A stretch of 64,000 nucleotides of DNA, taken from an uncultured beta proteobacterium. GTDB taxonomy: Bacteria > Pseudomonadota > Gammaproteobacteria > Burkholderiales > Burkholderiaceae_C. Location of the stretch: positions 22,471-86,470 of the forward strand of contig CAIMSP010000012.1 in NCBI GenBank assembly GCA_903844215.1, in the 5' to 3' direction. The notes beneath the pieces were generated by a model. That model saw only the letters and a list, made by a program, of their open reading frames with translations. It did not search any database and was not told the origin of the DNA. Shown here piece by piece: positions 46,210 to 55,548 of this stretch. Made by a program: the position numbers and the translations under genes. Position 1 is the stretch's first letter; each line of letters begins with the position of its first letter.

Positions 46210-46755
46210 ATGAGCCAACAATACGACCCCAAGAGACTGGATGTGAATGCCTTCGCCCGCGATGGCGGTGTGCTGCGCGGTGACGAAGGGCTTGCGAGCT
46301 TCCGTCGCCTGGTGGACGACGTGCAGGCACAGGGCGACGATCTGCGTGTCGTCTGGGAAGCGCGCGGCGAGTTGCAAGCCGATCTGGGGGCGACGCCCCA
46401 AGTCTGGCTGCACCTGCAGGCGCACACGACCTTGCCCATGACCTGCCAGCGCTGCCTGGAATTGGCCCGGATCGACGTCAGCGCCCAGCGCTCGTTTCGC
46501 TTCGCCGCAGACGAGGAACAGGCGGCGGCGCTGGACGAGGAAAGCGAGGAGGATGTGCTGGTCTATGAACGCGACTTCAATCTGCATGAACTGGTGGAGG
46601 ATGAACTGCTGCTGGCGATGCCGCTGGTGCCGCTGCACGAGGTCTGCCCTCAGCCACCCCGGATGCAGGTGGCGGACGCCGATTTCCGCGACGAGCCCGA
46701 GGCCAAGCCCAATCCGTTCGAACTTCTGGCGGGACTCAAAACCGGGAAAATATAA
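46210..46755 (+). CDS. yceD: YceD family 23S rRNA accumulation protein (DUF177)
   Basis: The 181-residue protein has the DUF177 pattern: a metal-site-like CQRCLE near residue 80, acidic middle, and DFNLHELVEDELLLAMPLVPLHEVC near 125-150. In other bacteria YceD affects 23S rRNA accumulation. It precedes rpmF, its conserved neighbour. The ATG at 46210 gives the family start. Confidence 0.9.
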   Translation: MSQQYDPKRLDVNAFARDGGVLRGDEGLASFRRLVDDVQAQGDDLRVVWEARGELQADLGATPQVWLHLQAHTTLPMTCQRCLELARIDVSAQRSFRFAADEEQAAALDEESEEDVLVYERDFNLHELVEDELLLAMPLVPLHEVCPQPPRMQVADADFRDEPEAKPNPFELLAGLKTGKI

Positions 46756-46760
46756 GAGGC

Positions 46761-46789
46761 CACAGGGAAATCCTGTGATGTCATATAAT
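46761..46789 (+). promoter_or_regulatory. Hairpin and TATAAT upstream of rpmF
   Basis: CACAGG and CCTGTG form a 6-bp hairpin at 46761-46777, followed by TATAAT at 46784-46789, a good -10 without a clear -35. It may start an rpmF-plsX-fab transcript in addition to read-through from yceD. Confidence 0.35.
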
Positions 46790-46865
46790 CCAAGGCTTCG
46801 CGTGGGCGGTCCTTCATGCCTCAAGCCACGCCCACCCGTTAACCCTATTCAAGCAGGATGAGATC

Positions 46866-47048
46866 ATGGCAGTTCAACAAAACAAAAAGTCCCCTTCCAA
46901 GCGCGGCATGCACCGCTCGCACAATGCGCTGGTCGTCCCCGGTATTGCGGTGGAACCCACTACAGGCGAAACCCATCTGCGCCACCACATCAGCCCCACC
47001 GGCTTTTACCGTGGTCGCCAGGTTCTGAAGAACAAGTCCGAAGCCTGA
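46866..47048 (+). CDS. rpmF: Ribosomal protein L32
   Basis: The 60-residue basic protein is full length for L32: [43 protein letters not shown]. It lacks the four zinc cysteines found in some bacteria, as is normal for proteobacterial L32. It belongs to the large ribosomal subunit and sits in the conserved yceD-rpmF-plsX order, with a terminator-like hairpin after it. A GGATGAG site precedes the ATG. Confidence 0.96.
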   Translation: MAVQQNKKSPSKRGMHRSHNALVVPGIAVEPTTGETHLRHHISPTGFYRGRQVLKNKSEA

Positions 47049-47065
47049 TCCGGTCACATACTCCG

Positions 47066-47105
47066 AGGCCCTCGCTACGCAGCCGTAGCCGGGCCTTTGT
47101 TTTTA
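47066..47105 (+). terminator. Terminator or attenuator between rpmF and plsX
   Basis: AGGCCC pairs with GGGCCT, enclosing an inner CGCTACG/CGTAGC stem, and is followed by TTTGTTTTT. It would allow high rpmF and lower plsX-fab expression from one promoter. Confidence 0.75.
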
Positions 47106-47154
47106 TGTCCGAAGTCATCGCTCCATCAATGCCCTGCGTCCGCACTGAGTTCGC

Positions 47155-48177
47155 ATGATCACGATCGCCGTGGATTGCATGGGTGGGGATCACGGCCCCG
47201 GCGTCACGCTGCCGGCCTGCCGTCATTTCCTGGACAAACACTCCGACGTTTCGCTGCTGCTGGTCGGCCTGCCTCAGGCCTTGGCCGGCTTCTCCCATGC
47301 ACGCGCCAAACTGGTGTACGCGAGCGAAGTCGTGGCCATGGACGATCCCCTGGAAGTGGCACTGCGGCGCAAGAAAGACTCGTCCATGCGCGTGGCGATC
47401 GAGCAGGTCAAGGACGGCGCGGCCCAGGCGGCGGTATCGGCGGGTAACACCGCCGCCCTGATGGCGATCGCGCGTTATGTGCTCAAGACGCTGGACGGTG
47501 TTGATCGCCCGGCGATTGCCGCGCAAGTGCCCAACGCCAAGGGTGCGGGAACCACCATGCTCGATCTGGGCGCCAACGTGGACTGCAGTGCCGAGCACCT
47601 GTTGAAATTTGCCGTGATGGGTTCGGCCTTCGTGTCCGTGTTGACCCAGAACGAGAACCCCACGGTGGGCCTGCTGAACATCGGCGAAGAGGCCATCAAG
47701 GGCAGCGAGACCATCAAGAAGGCAGGGGATCTGCTGCGTGCTGCTGGCACTGCAGGAGATCTGAATTTCTTCGGCAATGTCGAGGGCAATGACATCTTCA
47801 AGGGCACCGTGGACCTGGTGGTGTGCGACGGCTTTGTCGGCAACGTGATGTTGAAAAGCAGCGAAGGCCTGGCCAGCATGATCCTGGGTTTTCTCAAGGC
47901 CGAGTTCTCGCGCAATCTGTTCACCAAGCTGGCCGCGCTGATGGCCTATCCGGTGCTGATGGCCCTGAAGAATCGCGTTGACCACCGTCGCTACAACGGC
48001 GCCGTGCTGCTGGGTTTGCGCGGTCTGGTGTTCAAGAGCCACGGCTCTGCGGACGCCATGGCGTTCGAGACGGCCTTGACCCGCGCCCACGATTCTGCCC
48101 GCAACCATTTGCTGGAGCGCGTCGTGGCGCGCATCGCTCACGCCGCTGCGCTGTTGGATGCTCCCGCCGACGCATGA
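47155..48177 (+). CDS. plsX: Phosphate acyltransferase PlsX
   Basis: The 340-residue enzyme converts acyl-ACP to acyl-phosphate for phospholipid synthesis at the membrane surface. It begins [14 protein letters not shown] and includes [26 protein letters not shown], and [17 protein letters not shown]. It starts the plsX-fabHDG-acpP-fabF cluster. The start ATG (47155) has only a weak ribosome site. Confidence 0.96.
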   Translation: MITIAVDCMGGDHGPGVTLPACRHFLDKHSDVSLLLVGLPQALAGFSHARAKLVYASEVVAMDDPLEVALRRKKDSSMRVAIEQVKDGAAQAAVSAGNTAALMAIARYVLKTLDGVDRPAIAAQVPNAKGAGTTMLDLGANVDCSAEHLLKFAVMGSAFVSVLTQNENPTVGLLNIGEEAIKGSETIKKAGDLLRAAGTAGDLNFFGNVEGNDIFKGTVDLVVCDGFVGNVMLKSSEGLASMILGFLKAEFSRNLFTKLAALMAYPVLMALKNRVDHRRYNGAVLLGLRGLVFKSHGSADAMAFETALTRAHDSARNHLLERVVARIAHAAALLDAPADA

Positions 48178-48231
48178 GGTTCGCGGCGAGTCTGCGCTCC
48201 TGTTCCTGAAGTTACCGATACGATCGCGAGC

Positions 48232-49209
48232 ATGACCATTTATTCCAGAATCACGGGCACCGGCAGTTACCTGCCACCCCATCGGCTCAGCAACGCCGAC
48301 CTCGTCGCCCAGTTGGCGCAGCAAGGTGTTGAAACCTCGGACGAGTGGATTGTCGCGCGCACCGGCATTCAGGCGCGCCACTTTGCCCAGCCCGAAGTCT
48401 GCAGCAGCGATTTAGGACTCAAGGCGGCGCAGCAGGCGCTGCAGGCGGCAGGACTGCAGGCCAGCGACATCGATCTGATCATCGTGGCCACGTCCACGCC
48501 CGACATGGTGTTTCCCTCGACGGCGTGCATTTTGCAGCACAAACTCGGCGCCAATGGCTGCCCGGCTTTTGACGTGCAAGCGGTGTGCGCGGGATTCATT
48601 TACGCCCTGACCGTGGCCGACGCCATGATCAAGACCGGTGCCGCGAGCAAGGCGCTGGTGGTGGGTGCCGAGGTGTTTTCACGGATACTGGATTTCAAGG
48701 ACCGCACGACCTGCGTGCTGTTTGGCGATGGCGCCGGCGCCGTGGTGCTGCAGGCATCCAAGCAGCCGGGGATCTTGGCCACCGATCTGCACGCCGACGG
48801 CAAGCACGCGGATATTCTGTGTGTGCCCGGTCACGTCAGGGGCGGTCAGGTGCTGGGCAACCCGCTGCTCAGGATGGACGGCCAGGCGGTCTTCAAGTTG
48901 GCCGTGGGCGTGCTCGAACAAACGGCGCATGCGGTCATGGCCAAGGCCGGAATCAGCGCCGACGACATCGACTGGCTGATACCGCATCAGGCGAATCTGC
49001 GCATCATGCACGGCACCGTGCGCAAGCTGAAGATTCCCCTGGCAAAATTGATCGTCACCGTGGATCAGCACGGCAATACCTCGGCCGCATCGATTCCGCT
49101 GGCGCTGGACACGGCGGTGCGCGCGGGCAAGGTCAAGCGCGGCGACACGCTCATGCTCGAGGGCGTGGGTGGCGGATTTACCTGGGGCTCGGTGCTGCTC
49201 AAACTGTAG
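48232..49209 (+). CDS. fabH: 3-oxoacyl-ACP synthase III
   Basis: The 325-residue condensing enzyme starts fatty acid synthesis from acetyl-CoA and malonyl-ACP. Catalytic residues are visible: Cys119 in [11 protein letters not shown], His in [11 protein letters not shown] and Asn in [11 protein letters not shown]. It also has the N-terminal GTGSYLPP and the EWIVARTGI loop for CoA. It lies 54 bases after plsX. Confidence 0.97.
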   Translation: MTIYSRITGTGSYLPPHRLSNADLVAQLAQQGVETSDEWIVARTGIQARHFAQPEVCSSDLGLKAAQQALQAAGLQASDIDLIIVATSTPDMVFPSTACILQHKLGANGCPAFDVQAVCAGFIYALTVADAMIKTGAASKALVVGAEVFSRILDFKDRTTCVLFGDGAGAVVLQASKQPGILATDLHADGKHADILCVPGHVRGGQVLGNPLLRMDGQAVFKLAVGVLEQTAHAVMAKAGISADDIDWLIPHQANLRIMHGTVRKLKIPLAKLIVTVDQHGNTSAASIPLALDTAVRAGKVKRGDTLMLEGVGGGFTWGSVLLKL

Positions 49210-49264
49210 AGAATTGGGCCTGGCTCGCAACCGAGCGCTGGCTGTGCTTGGATTGGAAAAGAAT

Positions 49265-50215
49265 ATGAAAAATTTTGCCTTTGTCTTTCCCGGCCAGGGA
49301 TCCCAGTCCGTGGGAATGCTCGATGCCTGGGGCCAGCACCCGGTGGTCGCGCAGACCCTGCAGGAAGCCTCCGACGCGCTGGGTGAAGACCTGGCGCAAC
49401 TCATTGCGCAGGGGCCCAAGGAAGCGCTGGCGCTGACCACCAACACCCAGCCCGTGATGCTGGTGGCGGGCGTGGCGGCGTACCGGGTCTGGATGGCCGA
49501 AGTGGGTGTGGCGCCGGACCTGGTGGCCGGGCATTCCCTGGGTGAATACTCGGCCCTGGTGGCTGCCGGTGTGCTCACGCTGGCGCAGGCCGCGCCGCTG
49601 GTGCGCTTTCGCGCCCAGGCGATGCAGCAGGCCGTCCCGGTGGGTGTCGGCGCCATGGCGGCCATCCTTGGCATGGACTCGGCCCGTGTCGTCGAGGCCT
49701 GTGTCCAGGCTCAGCACAGCTTTGGCGCGGACAGCGCCGAAGTGGTGGAGGCGGCGAATTTCAACGACCCGACGCAGACCGTGATTTCCGGCAGCCAGGC
49801 CGCCGTGGACAAGGCCTGTGAACTCCTCAAGGTCATGGGCGCGAAACGAACCTTGCCCTTGCCGGTTTCTGCGCCCTTTCACTCCAGCCTGATGAAGCCC
49901 GCCGCCGAGCAACTCAAGGGCCGACTGGAATCCCTGGCCTTTTGCGCGCCGCAGATCCCGGTTCTGAACAATGTCGATGTCGCGATTGAAACCGACCCGA
50001 AACGCATCCGCGATGCGCTGGTGCGTCAGGCCTACGGCCCGGTCCGCTGGGTCGAGTGCGTGCGCGCCATGCAGAGCATCGGGCTGGTGGATGTGGTCGA
50101 ATGCGGCCCGGGCAAGGTGCTCGCCGGCCTGAGCAAACGCATCGATGCCGGCCTGAACGGCTGGGCGCTGTTCGACCCGGCGAGTCTGGCACAAGTGAAG
50201 GAAAATCTGACATGA
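49265..50215 (+). CDS. fabD: Malonyl-CoA:ACP transacylase
   Basis: The 316-residue enzyme loads malonate onto ACP. It has the N-terminal FVFPGQGSQSVGML, nucleophile Ser91 in GHSLGEYSAL, the substrate-binding Arg region VRFRAQAMQ, and His in APFHSSLM. The ATG at 49265 follows an AAAAGAA stretch and gives the usual start. Its stop overlaps the fabG start by four bases. Confidence 0.97.
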   Translation: MKNFAFVFPGQGSQSVGMLDAWGQHPVVAQTLQEASDALGEDLAQLIAQGPKEALALTTNTQPVMLVAGVAAYRVWMAEVGVAPDLVAGHSLGEYSALVAAGVLTLAQAAPLVRFRAQAMQQAVPVGVGAMAAILGMDSARVVEACVQAQHSFGADSAEVVEAANFNDPTQTVISGSQAAVDKACELLKVMGAKRTLPLPVSAPFHSSLMKPAAEQLKGRLESLAFCAPQIPVLNNVDVAIETDPKRIRDALVRQAYGPVRWVECVRAMQSIGLVDVVECGPGKVLAGLSKRIDAGLNGWALFDPASLAQVKENLT

Positions 50216-50958
50216 ACGACATCCCATTCGAAGGACAGGTGGCCCTGGTGACGGGTGCGACACGCGGCATCGGCGCTGCGATTGCGCTGGAACTGGCGCA
50301 GCGCGGTCTCAAGGTCATCGGCACCGCCACCTCGCAAGAGGGCGCCGCCAGGATCGACCAGGCGCTGGCGGCGTTTGCTGGTTGCTGCGGGCGTGTGCTC
50401 AACGTCACCGATGCGGCAGCGGCTGAAAGCTTGATCGATGCCGTGGTGAAGGAGCATGGTGGCTTGCAGGTGCTTGTGAACAACGCCGGCATCACGCGCG
50501 ATACGCTGGCCATGCGCATGAAGGACGACGACTGGGACGCCGTGCTCGACACCAATCTCAAGGCCGTGTTTCGCATGAGCCGCGCCGTCATGCGCACCAT
50601 GATGAAACAGCGCTACGGTCGCATCATCAGCATCACCTCGGTGGTGGGTGCTTGCGGCAATCCGGGCCAAGCGAATTACGCGGCGTCCAAGGCGGGCGTT
50701 GCGGGCATGACGCGGGCGCTGGCGCGCGAGCTGGGCTCGCGCAACATCACGGTCAATTGCGTGGCCCCCGGTTTCATCGATACCGACATGACGTCGGGCC
50801 TGCCGGAAGAACAACAAAAGGCGCTGCTGACGCAGATCCCCTTGGGTCATCTGGGCAAGCCCGCAGATATCGCCCACGCCGTGGCCTTTCTCGCCTCGCC
50901 CCAGGCCAACTACGTGACAGGTCAAGAGTTGCACGTGAACGGCGGTATGTACATGTGA
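50212..50958 (+). CDS. fabG: 3-oxoacyl-ACP reductase
   Basis: The 248-residue short-chain dehydrogenase reduces 3-oxoacyl-ACP with NADPH. It shows VTGATRGIG for the cofactor, NNAG, the catalytic Ser in ISITSVVG, YAASKAG with Tyr and Lys, and VAPGFIDTDMT. It overlaps fabD with an ATGA junction. Confidence 0.97.
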   Translation: MNDIPFEGQVALVTGATRGIGAAIALELAQRGLKVIGTATSQEGAARIDQALAAFAGCCGRVLNVTDAAAAESLIDAVVKEHGGLQVLVNNAGITRDTLAMRMKDDDWDAVLDTNLKAVFRMSRAVMRTMMKQRYGRIISITSVVGACGNPGQANYAASKAGVAGMTRALARELGSRNITVNCVAPGFIDTDMTSGLPEEQQKALLTQIPLGHLGKPADIAHAVAFLASPQANYVTGQELHVNGGMYM

Positions 50959-51060
50959 TTTCAAACCGGTTTATCCGCCCGGTGGTCGGCGTTGGAGCAG
51001 TCGCTTTGACGTGAAAGAAGGGGCCTTCATGACGCGGTGCGTTTCGCCACCGTGGCATGA

Positions 51061-51351
<291 letters not shown>

Positions 51352-51358
51352 TAAGCGC

Positions 51359-52606
51359 ATGAGCCGTCGCCGCGTTGTAGTGACTGGTCTGGGTTGCGTC
51401 AGCCCCGTGGGCAACACGGTGGCGCAGGCTTGGGCCAACGTGCTCGCCGGGCAATCCGGCGTCGCGCTGATCACCAAGTTTGATGCCAGCAATTTCGCCT
51501 GCAAGATGGCTGGCGAAGTCAAAGGCTTCGAGGTCGAGTCGTACATGTCCGCGAAAGAAGCGCGGGCCATGGACACGTTCATTCACTATGGCATCGCTGC
51601 GGCGGTCCAGGCCGTCACCGACGCAGGCTTGGCAACCGGGGCGGACCTCGATGACGAGCAGGCTTGCCGCATCGGCTGCGTGATCGGATCGGGGATCGGT
51701 GGTTTGCCGATGATCGAAGAGTCCATGACGGAGCTCATCAACCGGGGGCCGCGCCGGATCTCGCCGTTCTTTGTCCCCTCGACCATCATCAACATGATTT
51801 CCGGCCATGTCTCCATTCGCTATGGATTCAAGGGCCCCAACATCGCTGTCGTGACGGCTTGCACCACGGGTTTGCACAGCATCGGTCACGCCGGGCGCAT
51901 GATCGAATACGGCGACGCCGACGTGATGGTGGCCGGCGGCGCCGAGGCCTGCGTATCGCCTCTGGGCATCGGTGGCTTTGCCGCCATGCGTGCCCTGTCC
52001 ACGCGCAATGACGATCCGACCACCGCATCGCGTCCCTGGGACCGAGACCGTGATGGATTCATCCTGGGCGAGGGTGCGGGCGTGATGGTGCTGGAAGAGT
52101 ACGAGCACGCCAAAGCGCGTGGCGCGCGCATTTATGCCGAACTGGCCGGCTTCGGCATGAGCGCCGACGCGGGCCACATGACCGCACCCAACATGGACGG
52201 ACCCCGGCGCGCCATGTTGAGCGCGATGAACAATGCGGGTGTGAATCCGGATCAGGTGAATTACCTGAACGCGCACGGCACATCGACGCCGCTGGGCGAC
52301 AAGAATGAGACCAACGCGATCAAGGCGGCCTTGGGCGAGCACGCGCACAAGGTGGTGGTCAACTCCACCAAGTCCATGACGGGTCACCTGCTGGGTGGCG
52401 CGGGGGGCCTGGAGTCGGTGTTCACGGTGCTCGCCTTGCACCATCAGGTGAGTCCGCCCACCATCAACATCCTCAATCAGGATCCGGATTGCGATCTGGA
52501 TTACTGCGCCAACACGGCGCGCGACATGCGCATGGATGTGGCCCTGAAAAACAACTTCGGCTTTGGTGGCACCAACGGCTCCCTGGTGTTCAAGCGCCTG
52601 AGCTGA
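51359..52606 (+). CDS. fabF: 3-oxoacyl-ACP synthase II
   Basis: The 415-residue condensing enzyme elongates acyl chains. The catalytic triad is visible: Cys168 in VTACTTG, His in [11 protein letters not shown] and His in [10 protein letters not shown], with [10 protein letters not shown] near the end. It starts 7 bases after acpP, so the two are cotranscribed. Confidence 0.97.
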   Translation: MSRRRVVVTGLGCVSPVGNTVAQAWANVLAGQSGVALITKFDASNFACKMAGEVKGFEVESYMSAKEARAMDTFIHYGIAAAVQAVTDAGLATGADLDDEQACRIGCVIGSGIGGLPMIEESMTELINRGPRRISPFFVPSTIINMISGHVSIRYGFKGPNIAVVTACTTGLHSIGHAGRMIEYGDADVMVAGGAEACVSPLGIGGFAAMRALSTRNDDPTTASRPWDRDRDGFILGEGAGVMVLEEYEHAKARGARIYAELAGFGMSADAGHMTAPNMDGPRRAMLSAMNNAGVNPDQVNYLNAHGTSTPLGDKNETNAIKAALGEHAHKVVVNSTKSMTGHLLGGAGGLESVFTVLALHHQVSPPTINILNQDPDCDLDYCANTARDMRMDVALKNNFGFGGTNGSLVFKRLS

Positions 52607-52613
52607 TTTGTCC

Positions 52614-53066
52614 ATGCACCACGCCCCAGCGGTCAGCTTTCCGTTGGGGCGTTCGCGTTTTCTGGCGGCACTGTTGTTGGCACTCTGGGGTCTGGGTGTC
52701 GCCGTGCTGGCGCTGTGGCTGAGTCAGCAGGCGCATTGGCGCTGGCCGCAGGCGCTGGGACTGCTCGCCGTGCTGGCGGGCGCCGGGTTCGCCACGCGCT
52801 GGTGGCGGCTGCAGCGCGTGGGCGTGCTGCAGTGGGACGGCGCGAGCTGGCAGGCCCGCTTTGACGGTTTGAGCGTGCGGGGAAGCGTGTCGGTGCAACT
52901 GGATCTGCAGCGCCATCTCTGGCTGAAGCTGCACTGCGGCGCACCCGAATCAGACCATTGGCTGTGGCTGGAGCGTGACGCCGACCCCTTACTCTGGCGT
53001 GATTTACGGCGTGCGGTATATTCGCGCGCCAGCGCCAACTCCGCTGGCGTCACCCCCCCCGTCTGA
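52614..53066 (+). CDS. Small membrane protein, YgfX-like
   Basis: The 150-residue protein has two N-terminal membrane helices (about residues 14-36 and 45-62) separated by a short turn, then a Trp-rich soluble tail (VLQWDGASWQARFDG ... WLWLERDADPLLWRDLRRAVYSR). This layout resembles YgfX/CptA family proteins, but I cannot confirm homology by eye. It lies between fabF and rpoE, ending just before the rpoE start. A role in envelope stress is only suggested by position. Confidence 0.55.
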   Translation: MHHAPAVSFPLGRSRFLAALLLALWGLGVAVLALWLSQQAHWRWPQALGLLAVLAGAGFATRWWRLQRVGVLQWDGASWQARFDGLSVRGSVSVQLDLQRHLWLKLHCGAPESDHWLWLERDADPLLWRDLRRAVYSRASANSAGVTPPV

Positions 53067-53073
53067 GCCCTTC

Positions 53074-53706
53074 ATGAACGACAGCGATCCCGCCAACCCG
53101 TCCCCGCCCGACGTCGACACGCTGCTGGTGCAGCGCGCCGTGGCCGGCGACCAGCGCGCTTTCGAGTTGTTGGTGGTCAAGTACCAAAGGCGGATTCAGC
53201 GGCTGATCGCACGCATGGTGCGCGACGTTGATCTGGTGGAAGACATCGCCCAGGAAACCTTTATCCGGGCCTACCGCGCCCTGCATCAGTTTCGTGGCGA
53301 CGCGCAGTTCTACACCTGGCTCTACCGGATCGCCGTGAACACCGCCAAGAAGAGCTTGCTGGAACTCAAGCGTGATCCCACGGTGTCCGAGGCGGCGCTG
53401 CGTGGCTCGCAGGACGACGATGAAACTTCGCTCCCGGGATTGGAACTAATCAGCGCGGAGACACCCGAAACGGTGTTGGCGGCAAAGGACGTTGCGAACG
53501 CAGTGAATGCGGCGTTGGACGCCTTGCCCGAGGAATTGCGTCAGGCCTTGACGCTGCGCGAACTCGATGGCTTGAGCTATGAGGAGATTGCCGAGTTGAT
53601 GAACTGCCCGATCGGCACCGTGCGCTCGCGAATCTTCCGGGCGCGGGAGTCGATCTCGCTCAAGGTCAAGCCGCTGCTGGAGCGCAGCCTGGGCAAGCGC
53701 TGGTAG
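53074..53706 (+). CDS. rpoE: RNA polymerase sigma-E factor
   Basis: The 210-residue ECF sigma factor has region 2 (QRAFELLVVKYQRRIQRLIARMV and DLVEDIAQETFIRAYRALHQFRG) and region 4 (LPEELRQALTLRELDGLSYEEIAELMNCPIGTVRSRIFRARE). It directs the response to envelope protein misfolding. The following rseA, rseB and mucD genes encode its control proteins and a target protease. The ATG at 53074 was chosen for the normal length. No clear autoregulatory sigma-E promoter was found upstream. Confidence 0.95.
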   Translation: MNDSDPANPSPPDVDTLLVQRAVAGDQRAFELLVVKYQRRIQRLIARMVRDVDLVEDIAQETFIRAYRALHQFRGDAQFYTWLYRIAVNTAKKSLLELKRDPTVSEAALRGSQDDDETSLPGLELISAETPETVLAAKDVANAVNAALDALPEELRQALTLRELDGLSYEEIAELMNCPIGTVRSRIFRARESISLKVKPLLERSLGKRW

Positions 53707-53763
53707 CCATGAGACTGAACATGGCCCTTGGTCGAGGATGGATGATTTGGAAGGTGAAGCGAT

Positions 53764-54378
53764 ATGAATGATTCCTGGCGTGCGGGCGAAGTGGTGTCCG
53801 AGATGATGGACGGGCGTCTGAGCGAGAGCGCGTTTTCCGAGGCTGCGGCCAAGCTCGCGAGCCACGCGCAGGCGCGCGCGCTCTGGCACCATTACCACGT
53901 CGTGGGCGACGTGCTGCGCTCGGGCGATCTGGCGCCGCACGCCGATGAAGCGGCTTTTTTGAACCGCCTTCAGCAGCGCCTGCAGCTCGAAGCGGCGCCG
54001 TCTGCGGTTCTCCCGAGTGCTTGCGCGGTGCTGATCCCCGAGGCCACGTCAGACCGGGTCGCCAACGATGCGCGCTTCTCATGGAAGTGGGGTGCTGGTC
54101 TGGCTTCGCTGGTGCTCGTCTTGGCGGCGGCTTGGAACATCGTCGGCGCTGAGCGCGAAGTGAGTTCAGCCCCGCAGTGGGTCCGGGCCGATGTGCCCGC
54201 CAGCAGCGTGGTGGCGCTAGACGCAGCGGCGCCAGGGCCGATCATGGTGCGTGATGCGCGACTCGATCAGTTGCTCTTGGCGCACCGGCAATCCGCCGGC
54301 CAATCGGCGCTACAGGTTTCTTCAGGATTTTTGCGCAATGCCACTTTTGCAGTCTCCAGTCAGTCCGATGGGAAGTGA
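53764..54378 (+). CDS. rseA: Anti-sigma-E factor RseA
   Basis: The 204-residue single-pass membrane protein has the N-terminal sigma-binding domain (EVVSEMMDGRLSESAFSEAAAKL and ARALWHHYHVVGDVLRSG), one helix near residues 103-125, and a periplasmic tail. In the family it sequesters RpoE until cleaved by site-1 and site-2 proteases. Identity rests on the N-terminal pattern and position between rpoE and rseB. Confidence 0.9.
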   Translation: MNDSWRAGEVVSEMMDGRLSESAFSEAAAKLASHAQARALWHHYHVVGDVLRSGDLAPHADEAAFLNRLQQRLQLEAAPSAVLPSACAVLIPEATSDRVANDARFSWKWGAGLASLVLVLAAAWNIVGAEREVSSAPQWVRADVPASSVVALDAAAPGPIMVRDARLDQLLLAHRQSAGQSALQVSSGFLRNATFAVSSQSDGK

Positions 54379-54385
54379 CACCGTG

Positions 54386-55417
54386 ATGCCGAGGCTGGCG
54401 CGCCTTGCGGCGGGCCTGTGCGTCGCTGCGCTGAGCTCGCTCGCCTTGGCCCAGGGCGCTCCGGCGGGGGCGGTGGGCCCGCAAGCGGTGCAAAGCGGCG
54501 AGCGCAGCATCAGCCAGTGGCTCACGCGCATGCACGAGGCATCGCGCCATGGCTCCTATGTGGGAACCTTTGTGGTCTCCTCTGCCACCGGCGGCCTGTC
54601 GAGCTCGCGCATCTGGCATGTGTGCGATGGCGCGCAGCAGGTGGAACGGGTGGATGCGCTCACGGGCGCGCCGCGCTCGACCTTTCGGCACAACGACCGG
54701 GTCGTGACCTTCCTGCCGCAGAGCGGTCTGGTGCTGCAGGAGCGGCGCGACTCGCTGCGCCTTTTTTCCGATCTGCTACAGCACGAGGATGCCGCGATTG
54801 CAGATTTCTATTCGGTGCGCCTTGTCGGCAGCGAACGGGTCGCCGGTGTGAGCGCGCAGGTGCTGCTGCTGGAGCCGCACGACCGGATGCGTTTTGGCTA
54901 CCGCGTCTGGAGTGAGACCGCCAGCGGCCTGGTCGTGAAACTGCAAACCCTGGACCCCGACGGGCGCACGCTGGAGCAGGCGGCATTTTCCGATCTGCAA
55001 CTGAATGCACGGGTCAATCGGGATCAGTTGATCGAGGCCATGGGAAGAACCCAGGGCTATCGCGTGCAAAGGCTGGAGCCGGTGCCCACCAGCGCGAGCG
55101 CGCAAGGCTGGGTGCTCAAACCGACGGTGCCTGGATTCAAGCTGATGAGTTGCGTGCGCCGCTCCTTCTCCAGTCCGCACGCGCAGGGTGACGCCGCAGC
55201 AGGCGCCGTTCAATGGATTTTGTCGGATGGATTGGCGTCGGTTTCGCTGTTCGTGGAGCCGCTGGAGCGTCAAGGCCCGGGTCGGGAAGTCTCGATGGTG
55301 ATGGGGGCCACGCACCTGCTGTCGCGACGGGTTCAGGACGCTTGGTTGACGGTGGTGGGTGAGGTGCCGCAGCAGACCCTGCAAGCCCTGTCGCTGAGCC
55401 TGGAACGGGCGCGCTGA
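54386..55417 (+). CDS. rseB: Periplasmic sigma-E regulator RseB (MucB)
   Basis: The 343-residue protein starts with a signal peptide (MPRLARLAAGLCVAALSSLALAQ) and has the MucB/RseB domains: SQWLTRMHEASRHGSYVGTFVV near residue 40 and YGYRV-type LolA-like fold in the first part, and a second domain near residues 220-320. It protects RseA from cleavage. Start codons at 54368, 54383 (GTG) and 54386 are all possible; 54386 leaves a good signal peptide and follows a GGGAAG site. Confidence 0.88.
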   Translation: MPRLARLAAGLCVAALSSLALAQGAPAGAVGPQAVQSGERSISQWLTRMHEASRHGSYVGTFVVSSATGGLSSSRIWHVCDGAQQVERVDALTGAPRSTFRHNDRVVTFLPQSGLVLQERRDSLRLFSDLLQHEDAAIADFYSVRLVGSERVAGVSAQVLLLEPHDRMRFGYRVWSETASGLVVKLQTLDPDGRTLEQAAFSDLQLNARVNRDQLIEAMGRTQGYRVQRLEPVPTSASAQGWVLKPTVPGFKLMSCVRRSFSSPHAQGDAAAGAVQWILSDGLASVSLFVEPLERQGPGREVSMVMGATHLLSRRVQDAWLTVVGEVPQQTLQALSLSLERAR

Positions 55418-55548
55418 ATAGGCGTAGCTTTGATGCAGCCGTTCTGGATTGAATTTTTAGCCCGGGAACCGATCTAGAGCCCGCAGACGCATGTGTTTTT
55501 TGTCAGAGTGCTCGCCCCAATGTGGAAGTCTCTTTTTTTGAAAGGTCG

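Noticed and set aside
55462..55548. GGGAACC as a sigma-E-type -35 before mucD
   Set aside because: No TCTGA/TCAGA-like -10 lies at 15-17 bases; the nearest is more than 30 bases away.
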